Shown here one piece after another: positions 14,930-25,400 of a DNA stretch of 39,576 nt. Source of the stretch: DASVCS01 sp036381495 (GTDB lineage: Bacteria; Gemmatimonadota; Gemmatimonadetes; Longimicrobiales; RSA9); assembly GCA_036381495.1 (NCBI GenBank), contig DASVCS010000022.1, positions 1 through 39,576 on the forward strand, given 5' to 3'. A program made the position numbers and the translations under genes. Position 1 is the stretch's first letter. Each line of letters begins with the position of its first letter. The notes below the pieces were generated by a model. It was not told the DNA's origin. It did no database searches and worked only from the letters and a program-made list of their open reading frames with translations.

Positions 14930-16790
14930 CCCAGTCGTCCTCACGGGTGCGCGCCCCTGCGGCGCCGTGGACTGCCGGCCGCCCGCCGAGCCGCCGGCCG
15001 CGCCCGCGATCCCCCGGGAAGCGCAGCCCGTGGACTACATGGCCCGCGACTACGACAGCTTCCTGCGGGCGATGTTGGACCTGCTCCCGGATCGCGTGCC
15101 GGGGTGGCGGGACCGGACGGAGGCGGACCTCGGGATGGCGATCCTCGAACTGTTCGCCTACATCGGCGACCAGCTCAGCTACTACCAGGATCGCGTGGCC
15201 GCCGAGGCGTTCCTGCGTACCGCCGTGCAGCACGATTCGGTGCGACGGCTGCTGCGCCTGATCGACTACCGCATCGACCCGGGCAGCGCGGCGGCGGTCC
15301 TGCTCGAATTCCAGGTCACGACCGCCCGCCCGCTACCGGCGGGATTCCGCGTGAGCACGCCGGGCGGCGATGGCATCGAGCCGGTGGTCTTCGAAACCAC
15401 GGTGGAGCGCGTGCTCTTCCCGCAACTCAACGCCATCGCGCTGGCCGCGGATGCGCCGGACGACACGGAGGGACGGCGGCTCACCCTCGCGGCCGAGCTC
15501 GGTGACGAGTTCCTCCCCGTCGGCTCGTGGCTGTACATCGAGTACGAGGGTCGCGGCGAATGGGTGCGGACGGCCGAACCGGTCGTCGTTGACACGACGG
15601 CGCACACCACGGCCGTCGTCCTCGCCGCACCGCTCAGCCGGCGATACCCGATGCCCGCACCGCCCGATCCCGGCGCCCTCGTCCACGGCAACGGCCTCCC
15701 GGCCACGCACGGCGAGAGCCGCTCGCACGTCGCCGAAGGGACAGGGCTGCCGGACCAGACGCTGGCCCTCGACTTCGCGCCGCTCACGTACCTCACGGAA
15801 CCCGATGGCACCCGCCGCAGCACGCTGCGCGTCGAGGTGGACCGCCTGCCCTGGCACGAGGTCGAGGACTTCATCGACAGCGGCCCCGCCGATGCGCACT
15901 ACCGCGTCTCGCGCGACAACGACGGCTTCCTCACCGTGCACTTCGGCGACGGCGCGCGCGGCCGGATCCCGGAGCGCGGCGCGCCGATCGAGGTCGCGTA
16001 CCGCACGGGGATCGGCACGGCCGGCCTCGTCGCGGCGGAATCGCTCACGCAGTACGTCGACCCCGACGGCGCGATCACGGCGGTCCGCAACCCGCAGCCC
16101 AGTGCGGGGGCCGTGGACCCGCAGCCGCTCACCGAAGCCAAGCTGTTGGGACCGCGACACATCCACCGGCAGGACCGCGCCGTGGTCCCCGCCGACTACG
16201 AGCGGATCCTGCTCGACGGCGTGCGCGTGGGCGAGCGCACCATCGCGCCGCTCCACGCCCATGCGCGGTTCCAGTGGACCGGGAGCTGGACCACGGCCGT
16301 CGTGAGCGTCGAACTGCCGGACCGCCAGCCGCTGGCAGCCGTGCCGGACGTGCGCGCCGCATTCGCGGCCGCACTCGCCGACCACAAGCTCACCGGCTAC
16401 GACGTCCGCGTCGAAGACGCTCGCTACGCGCCGCTGAACATCGCGCTCGTCGTCCACGTGAAGCCGAACTACTTCGCGCGTCACGTCCGCCGCGGCGTCG
16501 AACGGGCGCTGAGCGGACGGGACGATGCGGACGGCTTCTTCTCGCCCGGCCGCTTCGGCTTCGGCCAGGCCGTCTACCTGAGCGACCTCTACGCGGCGGC
16601 ACTCGCCGTCGAAGGCGTGGAATCCCTCGAAGTCACCCGTTTCAAGCGCCTCGGCGACCGGTACCCCGACCGCGAGCGCGACGGCTACATCCCGATCGGC
16701 CCGCTCGAGATCGCACGATGTGACAACGACCCCGCCGACACCGGCCAGGGGATCCTGTTCATCCGTACCTGCGGTGGGAAGGAGGGCTGA
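14922..16790 (+). CDS. Baseplate J-like wedge protein 1 (Afp11/gp6-like)
   Basis: The product is 622 residues and belongs to the putative baseplate assembly/J-like family. Conserved features are VDYMARDYDSFLRAMLDLLP near residue 37, LGMAILELFAYIGDQLSYYQ near residue 68, the FGDGARGRIPERGAPIEVAY segment around residue 342, and a C-terminal part with the KPNYFARHVRRGVERALSG region and SDLYAAALAVEGVESLEV. GTG 14922 overlaps the gp25 stop. It would form the inner wedge ring with the next gene product. Confidence 0.9.
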   Translation: MADPVVLTGARPCGAVDCRPPAEPPAAPAIPREAQPVDYMARDYDSFLRAMLDLLPDRVPGWRDRTEADLGMAILELFAYIGDQLSYYQDRVAAEAFLRTAVQHDSVRRLLRLIDYRIDPGSAAAVLLEFQVTTARPLPAGFRVSTPGGDGIEPVVFETTVERVLFPQLNAIALAADAPDDTEGRRLTLAAELGDEFLPVGSWLYIEYEGRGEWVRTAEPVVVDTTAHTTAVVLAAPLSRRYPMPAPPDPGALVHGNGLPATHGESRSHVAEGTGLPDQTLALDFAPLTYLTEPDGTRRSTLRVEVDRLPWHEVEDFIDSGPADAHYRVSRDNDGFLTVHFGDGARGRIPERGAPIEVAYRTGIGTAGLVAAESLTQYVDPDGAITAVRNPQPSAGAVDPQPLTEAKLLGPRHIHRQDRAVVPADYERILLDGVRVGERTIAPLHAHARFQWTGSWTTAVVSVELPDRQPLAAVPDVRAAFAAALADHKLTGYDVRVEDARYAPLNIALVVHVKPNYFARHVRRGVERALSGRDDADGFFSPGRFGFGQAVYLSDLYAAALAVEGVESLEVTRFKRLGDRYPDRERDGYIPIGPLEIARCDNDPADTGQGILFIRTCGGKEG

Positions 16791-16791
16791 G

Positions 16792-19665
16792 ATGGCGGAA
16801 CTGCCCGGAACCACCGCGACGACCGAGCCGGTGACGGCGGTGAACCTGCCGTTCCAGCCGCGGATCGCGTACCGCACCGGCGATTACAGCACGGTACGGC
16901 ACGCGTTGCTCGAGCGGTTGGCGGAGACGTTTCCCGGGTGGAACCCGGAGCTCGCGGCGCGCGATGGCGCGCGGGACATGGGCGTCGCGCTGGTCGAGCT
17001 GTTCGCGTACATGGCGGACATTCTGGGCTTCTACCAGGATTGCCGCGCGAACGAGGCGTACCTGCGCACGGCGGTGCTCCCCGGCTCGCTGATCGAGCTG
17101 TGCGCGCTGATCGACTACCGCCGGGCGCCGGGCGCGAGTGCCGGAGCGCTCGAGGCGTTCCTGCTGAAGGAGGGGCAGCGCGGCGTCATCCCGGCCGGTT
17201 TCCGGGTGAAGAGTCAGGCGGTCGGCGGCGCGCCGTCGCTCATGTACGAGACCGCCCGCGAACTGGAGGGCGATGCCGCGCGCAACCGGCTGAAACTGCT
17301 CGGCCATGACCGCTCGCTGCGCACGCTCAGTCCGCCCGGCGCGCCGGCGACGACCGACGTCCTGCTGGACCAGGGGTACAGCGGCCTCAAGGCGGGCGCC
17401 TTCGTGGTGCTCAGTGCGGAAGGCGGCAGCGAGATCGCCGTGCGGCTCGGTGCGGTCACGTTGGAGGGCGAGAAGCGGCGTATCGGCTGGGCGCCGGGCG
17501 CGGTCCCGGCCGGCGCGGACCTGCCGATCGCCGACCTCACGGTGTACGGCGCACCGAAACAGGCCATGGTGCTGGCCGCGCGTGCGCGCGCCGACGAGAT
17601 CACGGCGGGCGCGCTCGCCGCGCAGATCGAGGGTCCCGGCGCGAGCGCGATCGGCGAGGGCGACCGCGTCCTCTTCGTGTCCGGCGGACTCATGGAGCCG
17701 GCGCTCGTCATCGGCCGGAGCGGCGATGTCGTGACCTGGAACCGCGGCTTCACGACATCGTTGCTCCGCTCGGAGACGCGCATCTACCGGGGCGCGACGG
17801 CCGGCCACACGGACCTCGTGGTCCGGCGCGGTGCGATGAGCATCCCGAGGAGCCTGATCGCCGGTGAAGATCCGGAGCCCGGCGACCACCTGCTGATCTC
17901 GGATGCGTCCGGCGTCGAGCGGGTCACGGTCGCCCGCACGGACGGCTACACGATCCACCTGGCGGAGCCGGCGCCGCGGGCGTTCCACCCGGTCGAGCAG
18001 ATGCACAGCCACGCGACGGTCGAGCTGCACCGCGTGCGGCTGCCGCGCGAGGGGGTGACCACCGGGATCTCGACGTACGCGATCCCGAGCCCCGCCCGTC
18101 TCACGGGCGCCGAGCAGACGCTGACGCTCGACCGCACGTACGAGGGTCTCGAAGCCGGCGCTCTGCTGGTCCTGCACGACGGCACGCACACGGCGGTGAA
18201 CCGGGTCGAGTCGGTCGAGGTGGATGCGGACGGTCGGACCGTGCTGCATCTCGAAGCGCCGGCGGGCGCGGCGTTCGAGATCGCGAGCTTCGTCGTCTAC
18301 GGCCCGTTCGCGCAGGCCATGCGCGTGGACGGCTACGACCGGTCCGAGGCGACGCTCGCCGCGGGGCAGACGCGGCTCACCTTCGCCGGCGCCGTGGAAG
18401 GGCTGCGTCCGGGCGACTGGCTGGCCATCGAGGGCGGCGGCCGGGCGGAGGGCGTGCGGATCACGGCGATCTCGACGGACGCCGATGGCCACACGGTCGT
18501 GGACCTCGAACACGCGCTCGTCCACGCGTATCCGCTCGCGGACGCGGTCGTCTACGGCAATGTCGTGCCGATCACGCACGGCGAGACCGTGGTCGAACAG
18601 GCGCTGGGGAGCGGTGACCGCTCACTGGCCGGGCAGCGCTTCACGCTGCACCGTCAGCCGACGTCGTACATCCATGATGCAACCGCCGCCCGCGGCGTCG
18701 CGAGCACGCTCGAAGTGTTCGTGAACGACGCGCGCTGGACCGCGGTCGAGAGTCTGGCCGAGAGCGGGCCCGAGGACCGGCATTACAGCATCGAGGTGGA
18801 CGAGGCGGGCGTCACGTCGTTCACCTTCGGCGATGGCCGCCACGGCGCGCGGCTCCCCACGGGGCGGGACAACGTGCGCGTCCGCTACCGCGTCGGTCTC
18901 GGCGCCGACGGCAATGTGGCGCCCGGCACGATCCGCACAATGCCGCGCCCACTGCCGTTCATCGAAAGCGCATTCAACCCCGCGGGCGCGGCGGGCGGTG
19001 CGGATCCGGAGACGGTCGACGAGATGCGGCGGATCGCGCCGGTCACGATCCGGACGCTCGACCGCGCCGTTTCGCTGGCCGACTACGCGGATCTCGCGCT
19101 CTCGTACGCCGGGATCGCGAAGGCGCGCGCCGACTGGGACCGTGAAGATGGCCGCCGCATCGTGCGGCTGACCGTCGCGGCCGTCGGTGGACAGCCCATG
19201 ACGGCCCCGTTGAAGGACGCACTCCGTGCCTACCTGGACGCGCGGCGCTCGCCGCACCACCGGCTCCGCATCCGCGACTACCAGCGACTGCCGATCCGCC
19301 TCGAGCTCGATGTCCACGTGCTCCCGGACCATCTCCGCCTCGAGACGAAGGTGCGCGTCGAGCGCGCGCTCGGCGCCGGATACACCGGGGAAGACGGCGC
19401 ATCGGGTGAGCCGGGCTACTTCCGCTTCGAGCGCCGGGACTTCGGCGGCGCGCTCTACCTGAGCGACATCTACGGGCTGGTCGAGCGGGTCCAGGGCGTG
19501 GACCACGTGCTCGCGACGGCGTTCCACCCGGAATCGGCGGAGCCGCCGGCCGAGCAGGTCATGGACCGGATCGAGATCCCGCCGGACGCGCTCGCCACGG
19601 GCGGCCATCCATCCGATCCGGCAGTCGGGATCCTCGTGGTCCGCGTCACGGGAGGGTTGGCATGA
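16792..19665 (+). CDS. Baseplate J-like wedge protein 2, enlarged
   Basis: The product is 957 residues. It repeats the J-like signature of its neighbour: YRTGDYSTVRHALLERLAET, DMGVALVELFAYMADILGFY, YLRTAVLPGSLIELCALIDY, later FTFGDGRHGARLPTGRDNVR and YLSDIYGLVERVQGVDHVLA. The extra length is a beta-rich middle (about residues 180-640) with repeated strand modules such as GALLVLHDGTHTAVNRVESV. Eukaryote-targeting relatives usually have one Afp11-like protein plus an Afp12-like one; two J-like proteins in tandem are common in environmental loci. GGAGGG at 16781-16786 precedes the ATG. Confidence 0.88.
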   Translation: MAELPGTTATTEPVTAVNLPFQPRIAYRTGDYSTVRHALLERLAETFPGWNPELAARDGARDMGVALVELFAYMADILGFYQDCRANEAYLRTAVLPGSLIELCALIDYRRAPGASAGALEAFLLKEGQRGVIPAGFRVKSQAVGGAPSLMYETARELEGDAARNRLKLLGHDRSLRTLSPPGAPATTDVLLDQGYSGLKAGAFVVLSAEGGSEIAVRLGAVTLEGEKRRIGWAPGAVPAGADLPIADLTVYGAPKQAMVLAARARADEITAGALAAQIEGPGASAIGEGDRVLFVSGGLMEPALVIGRSGDVVTWNRGFTTSLLRSETRIYRGATAGHTDLVVRRGAMSIPRSLIAGEDPEPGDHLLISDASGVERVTVARTDGYTIHLAEPAPRAFHPVEQMHSHATVELHRVRLPREGVTTGISTYAIPSPARLTGAEQTLTLDRTYEGLEAGALLVLHDGTHTAVNRVESVEVDADGRTVLHLEAPAGAAFEIASFVVYGPFAQAMRVDGYDRSEATLAAGQTRLTFAGAVEGLRPGDWLAIEGGGRAEGVRITAISTDADGHTVVDLEHALVHAYPLADAVVYGNVVPITHGETVVEQALGSGDRSLAGQRFTLHRQPTSYIHDATAARGVASTLEVFVNDARWTAVESLAESGPEDRHYSIEVDEAGVTSFTFGDGRHGARLPTGRDNVRVRYRVGLGADGNVAPGTIRTMPRPLPFIESAFNPAGAAGGADPETVDEMRRIAPVTIRTLDRAVSLADYADLALSYAGIAKARADWDREDGRRIVRLTVAAVGGQPMTAPLKDALRAYLDARRSPHHRLRIRDYQRLPIRLELDVHVLPDHLRLETKVRVERALGAGYTGEDGASGEPGYFRFERRDFGGALYLSDIYGLVERVQGVDHVLATAFHPESAEPPAEQVMDRIEIPPDALATGGHPSDPAVGILVVRVTGGLA

Positions 19666-22274
19666 GCGGCCGCCGCTACGACGACGCGTACTACGCGGAG
19701 CTGCTCTACCGCCTGCTCCCCGCACTGTACCGCGGCCGGGACCGCGAGGGCGAGCTGAAGGCGTTCCTCGGCCTGTTCGGCCACGAGATCGCGCGGCTCC
19801 GCGCGAACATCGATCAGCTCTGGCGCGACTTCTACATCGACTCCTGCCAGGACTGGGTCATCCCCTGCATCGGCGAGCTGGTCGGCGCCGACATCCTCTT
19901 CAACGAAGGCGCCCGGAACCGGGCGGACGTGAAGAACACCATCGGGTGGCGGCGGCGGAAGGGGACGCTGGCGGGGCTCGAGGACGTCGCGGCGGTGACC
20001 GCGGACCGCGGTGCACACGCCGTCGAGATGTTCGAGCGCCTGGTCTGGGCGCAGAACGTGAACCACGTCCGGCGGCACGCGATCCACGCGGTCGATCTCG
20101 CGGCCGCCTCGAGGCTCGCACGGCTCGGGACTCCGTTCGACCCGGCGTGCCGATCCGTCGATCTGCGCCCCGCCGACCACCGCGCGGGGTGGCACCGGAT
20201 CCGGACGGCCGCCGTCCACCTCTGGTACATCCCCTCGCTGCCGTGGACCGGCGCGACGCCCGCGGCGCTCGACCCGGCCCGCTACCGGTTCCACCCGCTG
20301 GGGCTGGACACACCGCTCCACGCCGGCGGCGACCGCGGCGATGCGTGCCTCGGCGCGACGGACCCGGCCGCGGACGGACCGGACATCTGCGCGCCGCACG
20401 CCGACCACGTGCCGATCCGCGGCCGCGACTTCCACGACCACCCGCTCCGCTACTTCGGGCAGCCACCGGGCTTCACCGTCTACGAGGACGGCATCCCGCT
20501 GTGCGCCACGGCGCACACCGTCGAGAGCCGGTCCAACGCGCCGTGCACGGACTTCGGCGAACTCGCCGCGGAGCGCGGCCTGCTCGTGGCCGACCCCGGA
20601 CTGTTCACCGGCCTCGGGGCGTTCCGCATCGAGGCCGTGCGGCTGGCCGCGCAGACCGTGCTGGTGGATGGCGCCCCGGTCGCCGTACCGTACTCGCCCA
20701 CGGTCGCATTCGACGCGCAGTTCACGGTCGCCGGCGCACAGGGCGGCATCGATACCGGCACGTTCGCGTATACGAAGGGCACCGCGTACCAGCCGGGCGC
20801 GCCCGTGTACCACCAGCCGGTCACGCTGCTCCGCATCGAGCGGCTGGGCGCGGACGCGAACTTCCCCGAGTGCGAGGTCATCCTGCGCAACGACCGCGGC
20901 GCGGCGCTGCTGGTCTTCCTCCCTGCCCTCGCCGGCCTCGTGGCCGGCCAGCCGGTCCACCTCTACGCGGCGGACGACGGCAGCACCTACTTCGCGCGCG
21001 GCGCCCACGACGCGGGCGCGCCGGACCGCAACCCCGACGCGTCGATCTTCGGCGCGTACCTGCCGCGGCACCTGGCGCGCCATGCACTCGGCCAGGCCCG
21101 GCCGCGCCCCGGCGTGCGCCCCGTCGCGCACCGGCGTGCGGTCTACCGCCGGCTCTGCTGCTGGGACCAGCCGCCGCCGCGGCCGCTCGAGCCGGGCGAC
21201 GTCGCGTTCGACCCGGAACGCGGCCGCTTCCGGTTCCCGGCGGGCGAGGAACCCGCGGGCGAGCTGACCGTGGACTTCCGCTTCGCGCTCACGGGCGAGG
21301 TCGGCGCGGGACCGTTCGACCGCGGCACCCTGCCCGCGCCGACCCTGACCGTCGGCCAGGGCGCGGACGCCGACCACGCGAGCATCCAGGACGCGATCGA
21401 CGCCGCACCGGATGGCGGCGCCGTGCCGGTCGTCATCGAGATCGCCGACAGCCGCACCTACGACGAGGCGCTCTCCATCGACGGCCGCTCGTTCCCGGGC
21501 GGACTCGTCCTCCAGGCGCGCGCACTCGCCGCGCCGGTGCTCCGCGCGCCCGGCGGCAATGCGCTCACGGTCACGGCCGGCAGCGCCGTCGCGCGCCTCG
21601 TTCTGGACGGGCTGGTCGTGGCCGGCGGCGACGTCGTCGTGAACGGCGACGTGCCCCAGCTCGCGTTCCGCTTCTGCACGCTCGTCCCCGACTCCGTGAT
21701 ACTCGACTTCGACCCCGCCGCACCGGCGCGCCTCGAGATCGAGAACGGCATCGTCGGGCCGGTCACGGCAGCGGCCAACGTCGAAGCGGTGCGGATCCGG
21801 GATACGGTCGTGCAACACCCGGCCGCGACCATGGTGCACCCGGAGGCGCACACGGCGCTCACCGCCGCCCACGCCGTCGCGATCGAACGGACGACCGTGA
21901 TCGGCGCCATCGCCGCCGGCACGCTCGAGGCCTCCAACAGCATCCTCTTCGGATCGGCCGCCATCGGCGACCCGGCGTCGAGCTGCCTCCGCTACTCCCG
22001 AATCCACGCGGACCCGGGCCCGGTCTCCGCGTTCCGATGCACCACGGCGTTCCCGGTCTTCGTCTCGATCCGCTACGGCCGCCCGGGCTACGCCCACCTG
22101 CACCCGAACACCGCCGCCGCGGTCCGCAGCGGCGGCGAGGAGGGCGGCGAGATGGGCGCGTTCTACCGTGCCGGCAACCCGTGGCGTACCCAGAACGTGC
22201 GGCGCAAGCTGGAGGAATACGCGCCCGCCGGGATCGAAGCGGTGGTCATCCCCGTGGTCCCGGAGCTCCGATGA
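19662..22274 (+). CDS. gpI-like baseplate/tail protein with C-terminal right-handed beta-helix
   Basis: The product is 870 residues. The N-terminal ~120 residues (YYAELLYRLLPALYRGRDRE, WRDFYIDSCQDWVIPCIGEL, VGADILFNEGARNRADVKNT, WRRRKGTLAGLEDVA) match the P2 gpI/tail-protein family found next to J in these loci. Residues of about 555-790 look like a pectate-lyase-type parallel beta-helix (HASIQDAIDAAPDGGAVPVV, then stacked strands). The end, KLEEYAPAGIEAVVIPVVPE, is also typical. It probably attaches fibres to the wedges. The start overlaps the previous stop as ATGA, and a hexamer array begins directly after the stop. Confidence 0.83.
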   Translation: MSGRRYDDAYYAELLYRLLPALYRGRDREGELKAFLGLFGHEIARLRANIDQLWRDFYIDSCQDWVIPCIGELVGADILFNEGARNRADVKNTIGWRRRKGTLAGLEDVAAVTADRGAHAVEMFERLVWAQNVNHVRRHAIHAVDLAAASRLARLGTPFDPACRSVDLRPADHRAGWHRIRTAAVHLWYIPSLPWTGATPAALDPARYRFHPLGLDTPLHAGGDRGDACLGATDPAADGPDICAPHADHVPIRGRDFHDHPLRYFGQPPGFTVYEDGIPLCATAHTVESRSNAPCTDFGELAAERGLLVADPGLFTGLGAFRIEAVRLAAQTVLVDGAPVAVPYSPTVAFDAQFTVAGAQGGIDTGTFAYTKGTAYQPGAPVYHQPVTLLRIERLGADANFPECEVILRNDRGAALLVFLPALAGLVAGQPVHLYAADDGSTYFARGAHDAGAPDRNPDASIFGAYLPRHLARHALGQARPRPGVRPVAHRRAVYRRLCCWDQPPPRPLEPGDVAFDPERGRFRFPAGEEPAGELTVDFRFALTGEVGAGPFDRGTLPAPTLTVGQGADADHASIQDAIDAAPDGGAVPVVIEIADSRTYDEALSIDGRSFPGGLVLQARALAAPVLRAPGGNALTVTAGSAVARLVLDGLVVAGGDVVVNGDVPQLAFRFCTLVPDSVILDFDPAAPARLEIENGIVGPVTAAANVEAVRIRDTVVQHPAATMVHPEAHTALTAAHAVAIERTTVIGAIAAGTLEASNSILFGSAAIGDPASSCLRYSRIHADPGPVSAFRCTTAFPVFVSIRYGRPGYAHLHPNTAAAVRSGGEEGGEMGAFYRAGNPWRTQNVRRKLEEYAPAGIEAVVIPVVPELR

Positions 22275-22427
22275 GGGCTAGGGCTGGGGCTAGGGCTAGG
22301 GCTAGGGCCGCAAGGCTGAGGCGCGGCCCGAGGAAGCTCGAGCCGGGGCGGACGGAATGGGACGTCGGGCCGCGCGGGGAGGCGTGCGGGCACTCCCCAG
22401 CCCCAGCCCTAGCCCTAGCCCTAGCCC
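22275..22427 (+). repeat. Paired inverted hexamer arrays, compact element B
   Basis: A forward (GGGCTR)5GGG array at 22275-22307 begins at the base after the gpI-like stop. Its reverse-complement form, CCC(YAGCCC)5, lies at 22395-22427, 38 nt before the next ATG. The two 33-nt arrays could pair as a long stem with an 87-nt GC-rich loop. The inner flank of the right array (GCGGGCACT before CCCC) is the inverted form of the flank next to the array at 12223. The 22275-22465 gap holds no gene. Confidence 0.9.
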
Positions 22428-22465
22428 TAAACCGACGATTCATCCGAACCTGAGATGACAAGGCC

Positions 22466-25400
22466 ATGAAGACCGACATCTCGAAGCTCTCGTTCGACGA
22501 GCTGAAGCAGGACCTGGGTGTCTACCTCCAGATGGGCCGGGTCCAGCTCGACTCGGACTGGAACGAGCAGGCCGAGCTCTGGCTGCGGCGGCTCCAGCGC
22601 CAGGGTGCCGACACGGCGGGGACGGGCAGCCCGAACCACGGCTTCCGCGTGGACGTCCGGATCCTGCTGGACGCGCTGGATTCGCGGGAGGGGTGGGCGG
22701 CGGAGCCCGCGCTCGGCGACCCGGTGCCGCAACCGTTCATCGACTACTTCGATCATCGGACGGGTGTGGGCAGCCTGAGCGTCGAGGGCGCCGTCGCGCT
22801 CGTCCGCGCGCTCGAGCGGCCGCTGGACCTGTCGGGCCTTGCCGAGGTCGTCATCGCGGTGAAGGGCGCGTTTGCCGCGGGCGAGTGCGTCTTCTTCCTG
22901 GGCCAGGGCGGCACGCGCGCCGAGCTGACGACCGTCGAAGATGCCGCGGGCGTGGACGGCTGGCGCATCTTCCGCGCCGATCCGACCACGCTCTCGGCGT
23001 CGATCGACCTCGCGGCCGTGGACGCGTACGGCTTCACCGGACTGAACAAGGCGGAGCGCTACACCTTCGACTCGGTGCGGGTCGACCTGCCGATCCGCGA
23101 GCCGCTGGTCGCCATGGGCTCGGCGCGCGATTTCGATGCGACGGCGCCGGCGCCGGGCGTGGTGCCGGAGGTCACGATCCACGACGACGACCGCATCTGG
23201 CGGAGCACGGCGCTGCGGGTGACCCGGGCGAGCGCCATCGCCTACGCGCTCCCGGCGGTGCGCGACCTCCGGCCGGTCCGCCGGCTCGTCGTCGCCGCGC
23301 GGACGGTCGGCGGCGGCGCGCCGACCTACGATCTCACCCTGGTCGACGCGACGACCGGCGCGCAGGAAGTCACCCTCGCCGGGCCGGCCGTCACGAACGC
23401 CGATGGCTGGGAGATCCGGAGCTACGCGCTGCCGCAGACGGGGATCGACTGGAGCCAGGTCGCGAGCGTGCGCTGGGATGGCCTGGACTCCACCGCCACG
23501 TACCTGTTCGCGCCCGTCCTCATCGAGATGGCGCTCGACGGCAACCTCGTCATCATGGGTGGCGATGGCACCGCGGAGGGCGCCGGCCGCTTCTACGGCG
23601 ATGGACTCGCGGCGGTCAAGGCGTCGCACGAGACGTACTTCAACCAGCGCGACCTGCCCGCGCCCGACCCGGCGCCGCTCGCCCCACCGGCGGACGGCAT
23701 GTGCCGCGCGGATCTGGCGTACCTCGACCTGTGGGAACGGCCGGTCACCTACATCGAGGATCCCGAGCTGCGCGAGATCGCGCTCGAGGGCCCGGACACC
23801 ACGACGCGGACCCGGCTCGTGGCGCAGGTCCGCCTCCTCACCGGCACCGAGGTGCCTTCCGGCGGCGCCGAGCCGGAACCGCCGCTCGCGGCGTTCCACG
23901 CACTGCCGGCCACGGGCGGCGGCACGCTCACGACCAAGGACAATCCGGCCGCCGTGCTCGACCCGTGCGCCGACCCGTGCGAGCCGGCCGTCGTCGGCAC
24001 GTTCGTGGGCGAGGAGAACCGGCTGTTCCGCGTCGAAATCCACGAGGCGGGTGGGATCGGCGCCGCGGGCGCTCCCGGCACCGCGCGCTTCAAGTGGTCG
24101 CGTGAGAACGCGGCCGTGGCCTGCCCGCTCATCGTGAATGCCGATGCCGGCACGCTCTCGGTCCGCGTCGAGCAGCCCGAACTGTTCCGCGTCGGCGACC
24201 TCATCGAGATCGGCGATGACCTGGACGACCTGATCACCGGCCCGCACACGGACCGGCGGCAGACGCGGGGCGAGCTGCGGCGGATCACGGCGATCGACCT
24301 CGAAGGCCGGCTCCTCTCGTGGGAGGAGGCGACGGCGCCCGATCCCGCGTTCCACGCGCCGCTCGGCCGCGACTACCGGCTGGCGTACCATGCGAAGGTG
24401 CGCCGTTGGGACGGGATCCTCGATGCGACGCCCGGCGACATCGTGCTCGACGACGGCGTCGTCATCGAGCTCGGCGGCGCCGACATGATCCCCGGCGACT
24501 TCTGGGTCTTCACGACCCGCGTCGCCGACCGCAGCGTGGAACGGCTGATCGAGGCGCCGGCGCGCGGGATCCGACACCGCTACTACGAACTCGCCGTCAT
24601 CCGCCGGTGCACGACCGGCGGTCAGGAGACCGTCGTCGTCGAGGACCGCCGGCCGACGTTCCGGCCGCTCCCCGAGCTGCACGCCGCCGACATCGCGTTC
24701 GACCCGAGCGCCTGCATCCGCCACGATGACCCGACATGGGCGCAGGTCGGCAACGTACAGGAAGCGATCGATGCGATCTGCCGCGTGGATCTGGCGGAGG
24801 ACATCAAGCTCCACAACCGCATGCTGCACGGCCACGGCGTCGTCTGTGGCCTGAAGGTGCGGTGCAACTCGGGCGACCGCCGCGAGGTCATCGTCGAGAC
24901 GGGCTACGCGCTCGACTGCGATGGCGCCGGGATCCACGTCCGCAGCAACCAGCGCTTCGACATCGTCGGCCGCGCCGAGGCCGCGGGACTGCTGGACACC
25001 AGCGGCAACGGCGAGGTCTGCCTGACGATCGGGCGGGACGTGACACAGGACGCCGCGATCGACGTCGAGGCGTCCGTACCGCAGAGCTTCTGGGACAGCG
25101 TACTCGAGGGGACGCTGCTCCTCGACTTCTACGAGCACTGCATCGAGAGTCTGCTGAATTTCCTCAAACAGCAGTTCCTGCCGTTCCCGGCGACCGCCGT
25201 GCCCGTCCCGGACTCGCACCGGCGCGTGGTCAGCTTCCTCAACCTGCTGTGGCAATTCGTCAATCCGTCGACCGGCCAGTACGTCTTCCTCTCGAAGGCC
25301 GGGCCGCTCAGCAAGGCGAAGGGCGAGCACGACTACCTCGAGGCGTTCTACCACGAGCTGCGCAGCCGGATCGCGAGCGAGACGTTCTGCGGGATGTTCG